Shown here: piece by piece, positions 25,412 through 35,299 of the stretch
How the letters are laid out: every line of letters starts with the position of its first letter
How positions within the stretch are numbered: the stretch's first letter is position 1
DNA from: Rhizobium johnstonii 3841
Lineage (GTDB): Bacteria; Pseudomonadota; Alphaproteobacteria; Rhizobiales; Rhizobiaceae
NCBI RefSeq assembly: GCF_000009265.1
Contig: NC_008380.1
Span: forward strand, 3,911,501-3,975,500
Reading direction: 5' to 3'
Length of the DNA stretch: 64,000 bases
Notes under the pieces: model-generated
What the model saw: only the letters and a program-made list of their open reading frames with translations
Told to the model about the DNA's origin: nothing
The model's database searches: none
Position numbers and translations under genes: made by a program

Positions 25412-26575
25412 TCACTCCGCTGCCTGGATTTTCGGCTCGATACCGTCTTCCTCAGCCGCCAGCGGGGTCGCCTTGGAGACGACCTTCCGCTTGCCGAGAT
25501 ATTGCGCAATCGTGCCGACGACACCCTTGGGCAGAAGCAGCGTGACGGCAACGAAGAGGCCACCGAGCGCGAACAGCCAGAACTCCGGGAAGAGGCCGGT
25601 GAAGATCGTCTTGCCTCCGTTGACGAGGATCGCGCCGATGATCGGCCCGATCAACGTCGCCCGCCCGCCGACCGCCGTCCAGATGACGACTTCGATCGAA
25701 TTGGCAGGCGCGAATTCGCCGGGATTGATGATGCCGACCTGCGGCACGTAGAGCGCGCCGGCAATACCGGCCATCATCGCCGAGACGACGAAAGTGAAGA
25801 GCTTGAAATGCTCGACGCGGTAGCCGAGGAAGCGCGTGCGGCTTTCGGCATCGCGTACACCGACCAGCACCTTGCCGAACTTCGAGCGCACGATCGCCGA
25901 GGCGATCAGCAGCGATAGAGCCAGGAAGATCGCAGTTGCCGCAAAGAGGACTGCACGCGTGCCGTCAGCCTGGACGTTGAAACCGATAATGTCCTTGAAA
26001 TCGGTAAGGCCGTTATTGCCGCCGAAGCCCATGTCGTTGCGGAAGAAGGCCAGCAGCAGCGCATAGGTCATCGCCTGGGTGATGATCGAGAGATAGACGC
26101 CGTTGACGCGTGAGCGGAAGGCAAACCAGCCGAAGACGAAGGCGAGCAGGCCGGGCACGATGAGCACCATCAGCGCCGCAAACCAGAAATGGTTGAAACC
26201 GTACCAGAACCAGGGCAGATCCTTCCAGTTCAGGAACACCATGAAGTCGGGCAGAACAGGGTCCCCATAGCTGCCGCGCGTGCCGATCTGGCGCATCAGA
26301 TACATGCCCATCGCATAGCCGCCGAGCGCAAAGAAGGCACCGTGGCCGAGGGAGAGGATGCCGCAGAAGCCCCAGACGAGATCAAGCGCCAGCGCCAGCA
26401 GCGCATAGGTCAGATACTTGCCGAACAGCGACATGATATAAGTCGGCACGTGCAGCGGATTGGTCGGCCCCGTCATCAGGTTCAGGACCGGCACAAGGAC
26501 GGCGACCAGAAGCAGGAGGGCGATGGCAATGACGATCTTGCGATCGAGTGATCGGAGAAGGAAGGCCGTAATCAT
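25412..26575 (-). CDS. urtC: Urea ABC transporter permease UrtC
   Basis: A 387-residue LivM-type permease with about ten hydrophobic segments. Family landmarks are ALDLVWGFCGILSLGHGAFF near the N-terminus, the long loop around residues 85-130, and NPGEFAPANSIEVVIWTAVG before the C-terminal segments. The ATG overlaps the urtB stop (ATGA), so the two permeases are translationally coupled. The true start lies well inside a longer open frame, whose upstream part is only the antisense-free shadow of urtB. Confidence 0.95.
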   Translation of the reverse strand: MITAFLLRSLDRKIVIAIALLLLVAVLVPVLNLMTGPTNPLHVPTYIMSLFGKYLTYALLALALDLVWGFCGILSLGHGAFFALGGYAMGMYLMRQIGTRGSYGDPVLPDFMVFLNWKDLPWFWYGFNHFWFAALMVLIVPGLLAFVFGWFAFRSRVNGVYLSIITQAMTYALLLAFFRNDMGFGGNNGLTDFKDIIGFNVQADGTRAVLFAATAIFLALSLLIASAIVRSKFGKVLVGVRDAESRTRFLGYRVEHFKLFTFVVSAMMAGIAGALYVPQVGIINPGEFAPANSIEVVIWTAVGGRATLIGPIIGAILVNGGKTIFTGLFPEFWLFALGGLFVAVTLLLPKGVVGTIAQYLGKRKVVSKATPLAAEEDGIEPKIQAAE

Positions 26576-28224
26576 GCTTCCACCGCCCTTCCTTTGAGTG
26601 CGAAGAGCCCGCGGGGACGCTTCTGGATGAAGAGAATGATGAGGACGAGCACCAGGATCTTGCCGAGCACGGCGCCGGCGAAGGGCTCGAGGAACTTGTT
26701 GACGACGCCGAGCGAGAGTGCGCCGACCAGCGTACCCCAGAGATTGCCGACACCGCCGAAGACGACGACCATGAAGCTGTCGATGATGTAGGATTGACCG
26801 AGGTTCGGCGAGACATTGTCGATCTGGCTGAGCGCCACGCCGGCAATGCCGGCAATGCCCGAGCCGAGCGCGAAGGTGAAGGCATCGACCCAACCGGTGC
26901 GGATGCCCATCGACGACGCCATGCGCCGGTTCTGCGTAACGGCACGCATCTGCAGGCCGAAGGCGGACCGCTTGAGCAGCAGGAGCAGCGCCACAAAGAC
27001 CACCATCGAAAAGACGATGATCCACAGTCGGTTCCAGGTGATGGAGAGCCCGCCGAGATCGAAGACGCCGGACATCCAGGTCGGATTGCGGACCTCGCGG
27101 TTGGTCGGGCCGAAGATGCTGCGCACTGCCTGCTGCAGAATGAGCGACACGCCCCAGGTGGCGAGCAGCGTTTCGAGCGGCCGGCCGTAGAGATAGCGGA
27201 TAACGGCGCGCTCGATCACCAGACCGACGAAGCCGGTAAAGACGAAGGCCGCAGGCACGGCAAAGGCCAGCGAATAATCGGCAAGTTCAGGAAATGCGGA
27301 GGTAATGTATTCCTGCACTACATAGGTGGTGTAGGCGCCGATCATCACCATTTCGCCATGCGCCATGTTGATGACGCCCATGACGCCGAAGGTGATGGCA
27401 AGGCCGATCGCGGCAAGCAGCAGTACCGAGCCGAGAGACAATCCGTACCAGATGTTCTGGACGATATCCCACAGCGCCAGGCTGCGATTGATGGAGCTGA
27501 TATCCGCCTGGATCGCCGGCTTCAGGTCGTCGGGCGCGGTTTCGAGTGTGGTCGTGAGGATGGTCAGCGCATCGCGATTGCCGCGCGCCGCGATCGTACC
27601 GATTGCAGCCTTCTTGTCTTCGACGCTCGCATCCGTCTTGAGCAGCAGCACTGCGCGCGCCGCTTCCATCGTATTCTTGATCTCAGCGTCCTTTTCGGCC
27701 GCAATCGCCGTGTTCAGCAGGTCGAGATTGGCGGGATCGGCATCCTTCAGAAGGCCCTGCGCCGCGGCAAGCCGCGCGGAACGGTCCGGGCTCATCAGCG
27801 TCAGCTGGCTGGTGGCGGCGCCGATGACGCCGCGAAGCGCGTTGTTGATCTTGACCTTCGTCATCAGATCCGGATCGACATCGGCAACGGCTTCGCCGGT
27901 GATCGGATCGGAATAGGTTGGTTCGTCATCGGTACCGCCCTGGAGGAGAACCGGGCCGCCATCGGAATTGACGTAGAGAAGGCCGTCGCTCAACTGCTGC
28001 AGGATCTGGCTGACATGCGGATCCTTGGAAGCGACCAGCGCTTTGATGGCCGCTTCTCGTTCCGGGAAGTCGCCGACGCCGAGCGCGTCGATAAGCACGT
28101 GGATATCGTCCTGGGCCTGGACTTCGCTCGAGATTGTCAGGCCCGAAAATGCAAAGCCTGAAAATACGAGACCCGAAAATGTCAGGCAAACCGTGATGAG
28201 GAAAATCTTTATGGCGCGATACAT
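26572..28224 (-). CDS. urtB: Urea ABC transporter permease UrtB
   Basis: A 550-residue protein. The N-terminus has a signal-like segment and about 225 residues of extracytoplasmic, mostly helical sequence with alternating VLIDALGVGDFPEREAAIKAL-like helices. The LivH-type permease follows (IWYGLSLGSVLLLAAIGLAI, then GVMGVINMAHGEMVMIGAY). This long N-terminal extension is usual for proteobacterial UrtB and absent from LivH. Its job is unknown; position suggests contact with the binding protein. Confidence 0.95.
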   Translation of the reverse strand: MYRAIKIFLITVCLTFSGLVFSGFAFSGLTISSEVQAQDDIHVLIDALGVGDFPEREAAIKALVASKDPHVSQILQQLSDGLLYVNSDGGPVLLQGGTDDEPTYSDPITGEAVADVDPDLMTKVKINNALRGVIGAATSQLTLMSPDRSARLAAAQGLLKDADPANLDLLNTAIAAEKDAEIKNTMEAARAVLLLKTDASVEDKKAAIGTIAARGNRDALTILTTTLETAPDDLKPAIQADISSINRSLALWDIVQNIWYGLSLGSVLLLAAIGLAITFGVMGVINMAHGEMVMIGAYTTYVVQEYITSAFPELADYSLAFAVPAAFVFTGFVGLVIERAVIRYLYGRPLETLLATWGVSLILQQAVRSIFGPTNREVRNPTWMSGVFDLGGLSITWNRLWIIVFSMVVFVALLLLLKRSAFGLQMRAVTQNRRMASSMGIRTGWVDAFTFALGSGIAGIAGVALSQIDNVSPNLGQSYIIDSFMVVVFGGVGNLWGTLVGALSLGVVNKFLEPFAGAVLGKILVLVLIILFIQKRPRGLFALKGRAVEA

Positions 28225-28339
28225 CGGCTTTCTCGCCCTTGATAGTGTTGGCCTCGCGGCGCAATCGCTGGACGGAGCTTCCGCCCGGGATCAAACCCCG
28301 GACGGAATCCTTCAGGCAATCATCGGATCGGAGTCGTAC

Positions 28340-29632
28340 TCAGGAGCCCTTGCCACCGCACTTGCCCGTAGCGACGTTGAAGTTGCCGCAGGACATCGGC
28401 TTGCGCCAATCGGAGATCAGATCCTTGGAGTCAGGCAGGAAATCTGACCATTCGTCGCCGACGACGGCAGGTGTCTGCTGGACGATTTCGAACTGGCCGT
28501 CAGCCTGGATTTCACCGATCAGCACCGGCTTGGTGATGTGGTGGTTCGGCATGACGGTCGCATAACCGCCGGAGAGGTTCGGAACGCTGACGCCGATAAT
28601 GGTGTCGAGAACCTTGTCGGTATCGGTCGTGCCGGCAGCCTGGACGGCCTTAACCCATGCGTTGAAGCCGATATACGCAGCTTCCATCGGGTCGTTCGTC
28701 ACGCGCTTGTCGTTCTTGGTGAAAGCGTGCCAGTCCTTGATGAACTTCTTGTTGGCCGGGCTTTCGACCGATTCGAAGTAGTTCCAGGCAGCGAGATGGC
28801 CGACGAGCGGCTTGGTGTCGAGGCCGGCAAGCTCTTCTTCGCCAACCGAGAAGGCGACGACAGGGATGTCTGTTGCCTTGATGCCCTTGTTGCCCAGTTC
28901 CTTGTAGAACGGAACGTTGGCATCGCCGTTGATCGTAGACACGACGGCAGTCTTCTTGCCGGTCGAACCGAATTCCTTGATCTTCGAAACTTCGGTCTGC
29001 CAGTCGGAGAAGCCGAACGGCGTGTAGTTGGTCATGATGTCTTCTTTCGGAATACCCTTCGAAATCAGGTATGCCTCGAGAATCTTGTTGGTCGTGCGCG
29101 GATAGACGTAGTCCGTACCTTCGAGAACGAAGCGCTTGACGCCTTCTTTTTCCATCAGGTAGTCGACAGCAGGAATGGCCTGCTGGTTCGGAGCAGCACC
29201 GGTGTAGAAGATGTTGCGCGAGGACTCTTCGCCTTCATACTGGACCGGGTAGAAGAGGATCGAGTTGGTCTCTTCGAAAACCGGCAGAACGGACTTGCGC
29301 GACGAGGACGTCCAGCAACCGAATACGGCGGCAACCTTGTCCTTCTGGATCAGCTCACGTGCCTTTTCGGCAAACAGCGGCCAGTCGGAAGCCGGGTCGA
29401 CGACGACGGCCTCGAGCTTCTTGCCGAGAAGGCCGCCCTTCTTGTTCTGCTCGTCGATGAGCATCAGCATGGCGTCCTTGAGCGTGGTCTCGGAGATGGC
29501 CATGGTGCCGGAAAGCGAGTGCAGAATGCCGACCTTGATCGTGTCGTCGGCGGCAACCGCACCGCTGAAGGCAGCCGAGGCCGCCATGACGGCGCCGAAC
29601 GCTGCGCCCGTAATAGTGGATTTGAGATTCAT
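28340..29632 (-). CDS. urtA: Urea-binding periplasmic protein UrtA
   Basis: A 430-residue binding protein. The signal peptide is MNLKSTITGAAFGAVMAASA. The mature domain reads VGILHSLSGTMAISETTLKD, as in UrtA/FmdD proteins, with later LEGTDYVYPRTTNKILEAYL and VMPNHHITKPVLIGEIQADG. It binds urea (short-chain amides in the FmdD branch). First gene of urtABCDE and strongly spaced from urtB (115 bases), as expected for a highly expressed binding protein. Urea import feeds the urease genes downstream on the same strand. Confidence 0.96.
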   Translation of the reverse strand: MNLKSTITGAAFGAVMAASAAFSGAVAADDTIKVGILHSLSGTMAISETTLKDAMLMLIDEQNKKGGLLGKKLEAVVVDPASDWPLFAEKARELIQKDKVAAVFGCWTSSSRKSVLPVFEETNSILFYPVQYEGEESSRNIFYTGAAPNQQAIPAVDYLMEKEGVKRFVLEGTDYVYPRTTNKILEAYLISKGIPKEDIMTNYTPFGFSDWQTEVSKIKEFGSTGKKTAVVSTINGDANVPFYKELGNKGIKATDIPVVAFSVGEEELAGLDTKPLVGHLAAWNYFESVESPANKKFIKDWHAFTKNDKRVTNDPMEAAYIGFNAWVKAVQAAGTTDTDKVLDTIIGVSVPNLSGGYATVMPNHHITKPVLIGEIQADGQFEIVQQTPAVVGDEWSDFLPDSKDLISDWRKPMSCGNFNVATGKCGGKGS

Positions 29633-29727
29633 CTGGTTGAACTCCCCTCTTCTTGTTCCGCAACAGACCGGAAACGGAGATTAACTGTTGCTTAAAGAAC
29701 TATCGGGTGCTGCAGCGCGAAAACACA

Positions 29728-29743
29728 TACGTCGATTGACGTA
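29728..29743. promoter_or_regulatory. Palindrome upstream of urtA
   Basis: TACGTC GATT GACGTA (plus strand) is a perfect 6-base inverted repeat with a 4-base spacer, about 95 bases before the urtA start codon. It is a plausible operator, but no regulator can be named. Confidence 0.35.
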
Positions 29744-29827
29744 GGCGCGGGGGTCAAACAGGCAGCAGGCCGGGAGAGAGGTGGCATCCCCACCGCGGGA
29801 GATGCACTGTCGATTCTCTCGGAGGAA

Positions 29828-31732
29828 TTATCCGTCGATCGTCAAGGTGACGGATGTCGGGCCATAGGAGAGGCTCGCCTTGTGGCCGGAGACCGTGACC
29901 TTGCCGAAGGTGCCGGTCACGGCACCCGCCTTGAGGATTTCGATCTTCGTTCCGGGCGTCGGAGCATAGCCGTCGACAAGCGTCACGTCGAGGTCGCCGG
30001 CCAGCGCCGCCTTGCCCTCGACGACCAGCGTGCCTCCGCCGTTCGCGCCGAGCGCCGGCTTCGTCGAGGCATTGGCGAGCTGCTGATAATCGCCGCTGAC
30101 GGTCAGCGGCCTGTCGGTCGCCAGAACCAGCGAACCACCGTTAACCGTCAGCCCGCCAAGACCGAAGGCCGACGGCGACAGGGCAACCAGCGCGCCCTCT
30201 TCCAGGACGGTGCCACCGGTATAGCTGTTGGCGCCTGACAGCCCGAGGATGCCTTCGCCGCGCTTCACCAGTCTCCCCTTGCCGGTGATGTCGTTCCGCC
30301 AGGTATCGATCGCATTGAAACCGCCCTTTGCCGCGTCCATCGTCACGGTCACCTCCTGTTCGAACGCACCGTAACCGTCGGCGGCGGCAAAGAGGTTGAG
30401 ACGGCCGTAACCTTCCGCATCGTCGAGCAGCGGATAGCCGGAGGCGATCTCCGTCGTCTTCAGCACGGCGCGGCGCTGCTCGCCGTCCAGATAGGGCAGA
30501 CGCGTTTCGAGAAGCGCTTCGGCGCCCTGCGGCACGCGCGCCGGCTGATCGGTCGCATAGATCGTCGGCAGGCCGTAGCTCAGGCGCTGCAGCACGTAAG
30601 CGCGATTGGCGCCATGATCGGCGAAGCGATCTGCAGCCAGCGGTGCCGCATGGGCGGCAACCTCGAGCGCGCCCGCATCCGCAACGCCGGATTTGGCGAC
30701 GAGCCATGCCTGCACTTGGGCGTAAGCATCGCTCTTCAGCGCCGCATTGTCGGCCTTGTTCAGATTGTAGACGACCGTGGCGGTGCCGAGCATGCGGCCG
30801 CCCATCACGTCGAGAGGAGAATGCATGCCGGCGAGGATGCGGTCTTCACCCAACTCGCTGGCGCGCGTGATCATTTCCTGAAAGCGCTGCGGCACGAGAT
30901 AGGCCATGGCGAGCGCATCCCGCCAGGCTTCCGCCGTATGCCCGCTCGGGAAACCACCGTCCTCGACCGGCTTGCCGCTTTTGGCGGGCTCCAGCGTCGG
31001 GACGACCGACACGTCCTGGCTCCAGCGGTAGGGACGGCCATATTTGAAATAGCGTTTTGCGGGCTCCGTCGAACCGTCACCGCTTGCGGCGTTGATGAAG
31101 TCGATTGCAAGGCCCATGTCGAGATTGGCATCGGTCTTGTTTTCCGTGTCCGGCTTGCTGCCGGCGCCGCGATTATTGCCCTTGTCGTCATATTTGACCG
31201 TCGTCGCGTCGGCCGCCACCTCGGTGATCGTGGTGGTCTGCTTCGAGCCGGCCTTCCAGGCATCCGTCAGCGGACCGAGGCCATCGACGATGCTGGCATT
31301 CTTGCCCCGCCTATCATCGAGATAGGCGGCCACCGCCTGGTCGACCGTCCGCGCCCGTGTCGCATTGACGACATAGGCAATGTTGGCGTCGTGGACGGCC
31401 TGGTTGACGATATGGCCGTCGGTCTTGCTGGAAGGAATACCATCCCAATCCGTCTTGGCGACCGCCGGGCAATTGTCCTTGGCCGGGGCTTCGACGCCGG
31501 CATCGACGAAAGGAGTGCGCGGGGTCCAGATTTCCAGGAAGCCGGAGAGAAGGTGAACGGCGGCGTTGGTGTCCACCGTCGAGAAGCAGGCGTCACCACG
31601 CTTGTTGGTGTTTCCGGCCTGCGCATAAGGCGCTTTCGCCGCCGTGGCCTGCTCGGCGCTGGCAAGCGATGGCACGATGGAAAGAAGGCAGACGAGGGCA
31701 GTGCTCAGCCGGCAAAGGCTTAAAACAGACAT
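29828..31732 (-). CDS. Exported PAP2-type acid phosphatase with autotransporter-like repeat
   Basis: A 634-residue protein with a signal peptide (LCRLSTALVCLLSIVPSLASA). The PAP2 phosphatase motifs occur in order: KYGRPYRW (about residue 231), PSGHTAEAW (260) and GMHSPLDVMGGR (304), giving the Lys/Arg, Ser-Gly-His and His-Asp catalytic set. After about residue 490 a passenger-associated transport repeat appears (GILGLSGANSYTGGT) followed by beta-rich sequence, but no outer-membrane barrel. It is probably periplasmic or surface-exposed. One Pho-box-like half-site (CTGTCAC on the minus strand, 31783-31789) lies about 50 bases upstream. It is divergent from the sensor kinase. Confidence 0.82.
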   Translation of the reverse strand: MSVLSLCRLSTALVCLLSIVPSLASAEQATAAKAPYAQAGNTNKRGDACFSTVDTNAAVHLLSGFLEIWTPRTPFVDAGVEAPAKDNCPAVAKTDWDGIPSSKTDGHIVNQAVHDANIAYVVNATRARTVDQAVAAYLDDRRGKNASIVDGLGPLTDAWKAGSKQTTTITEVAADATTVKYDDKGNNRGAGSKPDTENKTDANLDMGLAIDFINAASGDGSTEPAKRYFKYGRPYRWSQDVSVVPTLEPAKSGKPVEDGGFPSGHTAEAWRDALAMAYLVPQRFQEMITRASELGEDRILAGMHSPLDVMGGRMLGTATVVYNLNKADNAALKSDAYAQVQAWLVAKSGVADAGALEVAAHAAPLAADRFADHGANRAYVLQRLSYGLPTIYATDQPARVPQGAEALLETRLPYLDGEQRRAVLKTTEIASGYPLLDDAEGYGRLNLFAAADGYGAFEQEVTVTMDAAKGGFNAIDTWRNDITGKGRLVKRGEGILGLSGANSYTGGTVLEEGALVALSPSAFGLGGLTVNGGSLVLATDRPLTVSGDYQQLANASTKPALGANGGGTLVVEGKAALAGDLDVTLVDGYAPTPGTKIEILKAGAVTGTFGKVTVSGHKASLSYGPTSVTLTIDG

Positions 31733-31879
31733 GGTGATACCCCAAATGGTTGAAGGAACGCCGGGAGAGTTAGAGCTCTCATGTGACAGATCAATTGCAA
31801 AAATATTGCCATTCTGTGAACCAGCCGGTGCCCGCCTCTTGCCTTTCCCAACCATCCCGCCAAAACTGCCGGAGAGACG

Positions 31880-34800
31880 ATGAGCCCAACCGGAATGCCC
31901 GGAAAGGAAGACATGGCAGCGCGCCAACGCATCATTCCGGTGAGACGCGAATATAATCGCTGGGTCGCCAACCAGACGCTGGAAGATTACGCGCTGCGCT
32001 TCACTGCCAAGAGCGCCCGCCATTTCTCCTCGCAGCGCATCTCGCAGACGGCGATCGGCGCGATCTCTTTCCTGGCGCTGGAGGCGATCGGCGGCGCGAT
32101 CACCCTCTCCTACGGCACCACCAACGCCTTTTACGCCATCATCGTCGCCTCGATCGCCATGCTGGCGATCGGCCTGCCGATCAGCCGCTACGCCATCCGC
32201 CACGGCGTCGACATCGATCTGCTGACGCGCGGCGCGGGCTTCGGCTATATCGGCTCGACCATCACCTCGCTGATCTATGCGAGCTTCACCTTCATGCTGT
32301 TTGCGATCGAGGCATCGATCATGTCCGGGGCGCTGGAGCTCACCCTCGGCATCCCGCTCTGGATCGGCTACATCATTAGCGCCGTCATGGTGATCCCGCT
32401 GGTGACGCACGGCGTGCGGCTGATCAGCAAGTTCCAGCTGATGACCCAGCCCTTCTGGATCGTGCTGAATATCCTTCCCTTCATCTTCATCGCCTTGTTG
32501 GACTGGGAAAAATTCGATCTCTGGCGCGCCTTTGCCGGCATCCGCCATGCCTCCGGCCCGCCCGGCACCATCGCCGAATTCAATCTGGTGGAGTTCGGCG
32601 CTGCCTCCGCCGTCATCCTGGCGCTGATGTCGCAGATCGGCGAACAGGCCGACTTCCTGCGCTTCCTGCCGCCGGACCCGCAGCGCAAGTGGCGCCACCG
32701 CCTGGCGATCTTTCTCGCCGGGCCTGGCTGGGTCATCATCGGCGCGCCGAAGTTGCTTGCTGGTTCATTTCTGGTCGTGCTGACCTTCACCTCGGGCGTC
32801 CCCCTCGATCGCGCCGCAGACCCGGCTCAGATGTATCTGACCGCCTTCGGCTACATGGTCCCCTGGCATAATGGCGCGCTGCTGTTGATGGCCGCCTTCG
32901 TCGTCGTCTCGCAGCTGAAAATCAACGTGATGAACGCCTATGCCGGTTCGCTCGCCTGGTCGAACTTCTTCTCGCGGCTGACCCACAGCCATCCCGGCCG
33001 CGTCATCTGGCTGGTGTTCAACGTCGCAATCGCCCTGCTTTTGATGGAACTCGGCATCTACCGGCTGCTGGAGGAGACGCTCGGCATCTTCTCGATCATC
33101 GCCATGGCCTGGCTCTGCACCATCTCCGCCGATCTCTTCATCAACAAGCCGCTGGGGCTGGCTCCTCCCGGCATCGAGTTCAAGCGCGCGCACCTCTACG
33201 ACATCAACCCGGTCGGCCTCGGCGCCATGACGCTGTCGGCGACGGTGTCGCTGATCGCTCATTTCGGCGCCTTCGGCGAGATCGCCGCCTCGCTCGCTCC
33301 CTATATCACCCTCGTCATCGCGCTGGTCGCCTCGCCTGTCATCGCCTGGGCGACCAAAGGCAAGTTCTATCTCGCCCGCAAGCCGCGCCAGAGCTGGAAA
33401 AACCTGACGAACATCACCTGCTCGGTCTGCGAGCATCCCTTTGAGCCAGAGGACATGGCCTGGTGCCCGGCCTATGCCGCGCCGATCTGCTCGCTCTGCT
33501 GCTCGCTCGACAGCCGCTGCCACGACATGTGCAAGCCGGCCGCCCGTTTCAACGCGCAGGTCGGCACCGTCGCCAAGGCGCTGTTGCCGGAAGCCATTCT
33601 GGGGAAGCTGACGACGCGCCTTGGCCGCTACGGCATCGCCGTCGTGCTGGCATTGACCGCCATCGGCGCAATCCTGGCGATGATCGCCCATCAGGTCGCC
33701 TCCGCCTCGCCCGAGACGGGCGAGGTCGTCAATCGCACCATCCTCATCGTCTTCTTCGTCTTCTCGGTGATCTCAGGCGTCGTCTGCTGGTTCTATGTGC
33801 TCGCCCATGACAGCCGCGTCGTTGCCGAAGAGGAATCCTCACGCCAGAACACGCTGCTGCTCAAGGAAATCGCCGCCCACAAGAAGACCGACGCTGCCTT
33901 GCAGAACGCCAAGGAGACGGCCGAGGCCGCCAACCGCGCCAAGAGCCGCTATGTCGTCGGGCTCAGCCATGAATTACGCACGCCGCTGAACGCCGTGCTC
34001 GGCTACGCCCAGATCCTCGAACGCGACGAGACCATCCCGGCGCCGCGCCAATCCTCGATCAAGGTCATCCGCCGCAGCGCCGAACACCTCTCCGGGCTGA
34101 TCGACGGCCTGCTCGATATCTCCAAGATCGAAGCCGGCCGCCTGCAGGTCTATTCCAACGAGATCAACATCCAGGATTTCCTCGACCAGATCGTCGATAT
34201 GTTCCGCCCGCAGGCGCAGGCAAAGGGGCTTGCCTTCATCCATGAGCGCGCGCCGGCCTTGCCGCAATTCGTCCGCACCGACGAAAAGCGCCTGCGCCAG
34301 ATCCTGGTCAACCTGCTCTCCAATGCCATCAAGTTCACTGACGAGGGCAGCGTCACGTTCGATGTCGGCTATCGCAGCCAGGTCGCGACCTTCACCGTTG
34401 CCGATACCGGCCGCGGCATCACGGAGAAAGACCTGCCCCGTATCTACGAACCCTTCCAGCGCGGTGAGGCCGAAAGCGTGCGGCCGATGCCGGGACTCGG
34501 CCTCGGCCTCACCATCACCCGGCTTTTGACCAATACGCTGGGTGGCGAGATCTCGGTTGCAAGCGTGAAGGACGAAGGCTCGACCTTCCGCGTCCGGCTG
34601 ATGCTGTCCGCCGTCATGCGTGCCGTGGCCGCCGCGCCGCAGGAGAAGCGCATTGTCGGTTATGACGGCCCGCGCCGCACGGTCGTCGTCGTTGACGATA
34701 ACGAGGACCACCGCGAGATGATGCGCGAGATCCTGGCGCCGCTCGATTTCATCGTGCTGACGGCGGCAGGCGGCGGCGAATGCCTGACGCTGATCGAGGG

Positions 34801-35299
34801 CATCATGCCGGACCTTTTCCTCGTCGATATTTTGATGCCCGGCATGAACGGCTGGCAGCTCGTCTCGCGTCTGCGTGAGGCCGGCCAGACGGCGCCGGTG
34901 CTGATGCTGTCGGCCAATATCGGTGATGCGGCCGTTCTCAGCGACAGCGACGACAGCCACAATGATGCGATCGGCAAGCCGGTCGACATCCGCCAGCTGC
35001 GCGACAAGCTCGCCCTGCATCTCGGCGTGACATGGATCTATGCCGATGCCACGCCAGCCGTTCCGGTCAAGATCGAAGCGCCGATGCTGAGCCCAGGTGC
35101 TGCCCATGTGCAGGAATTGCTGCGGCTCGGCGAGATCGGCTATATCAGAGGCATTGAAGCCAAGCTTTCGGACCTTGCCAAGGTGGAGGCAAATCAGCCA
35201 TTCACGGAGGAACTTCGCGCCTATGTCGCCGCCTTCGATCTCGCCGGCTTCATGACCTTCCTGCACGACTTCGACGAAAAGGTGGAATCCATTGGCTGA
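31880..35299 (+). CDS. Hybrid histidine kinase with NCS1 transporter-like sensor domain
   Basis: An 1139-residue fusion. Residues about 1-490 are an NCS1 (cytosine/purine/hydantoin) transporter-like bundle, starting RREYNRWVANQTLEDYALRF and with some twelve hydrophobic segments. Residues 514-551 hold eight cysteines (CSVC, WC, ICSLCC, RC, MC), a likely metal site. Two more membrane segments (about 590-660) lead to a coiled coil, HisKA with the phospho-acceptor His697 in LSHELRTPLN, HATPase (NAIKFTDEG, VADTGRGI, GLGLGLTI), a receiver with Asp983 in LVDILMPGMNG, and a C-terminal tail. Transporter-fused kinases such as CbrA use the transporter fold in sensing; the ligand here is unknown. The stop overlaps the next gene's start. 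ATG 31880 follows GGAGAG; 31913 is an alternative. Confidence 0.9.
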   Translation: MSPTGMPGKEDMAARQRIIPVRREYNRWVANQTLEDYALRFTAKSARHFSSQRISQTAIGAISFLALEAIGGAITLSYGTTNAFYAIIVASIAMLAIGLPISRYAIRHGVDIDLLTRGAGFGYIGSTITSLIYASFTFMLFAIEASIMSGALELTLGIPLWIGYIISAVMVIPLVTHGVRLISKFQLMTQPFWIVLNILPFIFIALLDWEKFDLWRAFAGIRHASGPPGTIAEFNLVEFGAASAVILALMSQIGEQADFLRFLPPDPQRKWRHRLAIFLAGPGWVIIGAPKLLAGSFLVVLTFTSGVPLDRAADPAQMYLTAFGYMVPWHNGALLLMAAFVVVSQLKINVMNAYAGSLAWSNFFSRLTHSHPGRVIWLVFNVAIALLLMELGIYRLLEETLGIFSIIAMAWLCTISADLFINKPLGLAPPGIEFKRAHLYDINPVGLGAMTLSATVSLIAHFGAFGEIAASLAPYITLVIALVASPVIAWATKGKFYLARKPRQSWKNLTNITCSVCEHPFEPEDMAWCPAYAAPICSLCCSLDSRCHDMCKPAARFNAQVGTVAKALLPEAILGKLTTRLGRYGIAVVLALTAIGAILAMIAHQVASASPETGEVVNRTILIVFFVFSVISGVVCWFYVLAHDSRVVAEEESSRQNTLLLKEIAAHKKTDAALQNAKETAEAANRAKSRYVVGLSHELRTPLNAVLGYAQILERDETIPAPRQSSIKVIRRSAEHLSGLIDGLLDISKIEAGRLQVYSNEINIQDFLDQIVDMFRPQAQAKGLAFIHERAPALPQFVRTDEKRLRQILVNLLSNAIKFTDEGSVTFDVGYRSQVATFTVADTGRGITEKDLPRIYEPFQRGEAESVRPMPGLGLGLTITRLLTNTLGGEISVASVKDEGSTFRVRLMLSAVMRAVAAAPQEKRIVGYDGPRRTVVVVDDNEDHREMMREILAPLDFIVLTAAGGGECLTLIEGIMPDLFLVDILMPGMNGWQLVSRLREAGQTAPVLMLSANIGDAAVLSDSDDSHNDAIGKPVDIRQLRDKLALHLGVTWIYADATPAVPVKIEAPMLSPGAAHVQELLRLGEIGYIRGIEAKLSDLAKVEANQPFTEELRAYVAAFDLAGFMTFLHDFDEKVESIG

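Noticed and set aside
24300..28161. Long plus-strand frames opposite the urt genes
   Set aside because: They mirror the codon bias of urtB-urtE on the other strand and show no domain or ribosome site.
31783..31789. Full Pho box upstream of the PAP2 phosphatase
   Set aside because: Only one half-site is convincing; the second direct repeat is missing.
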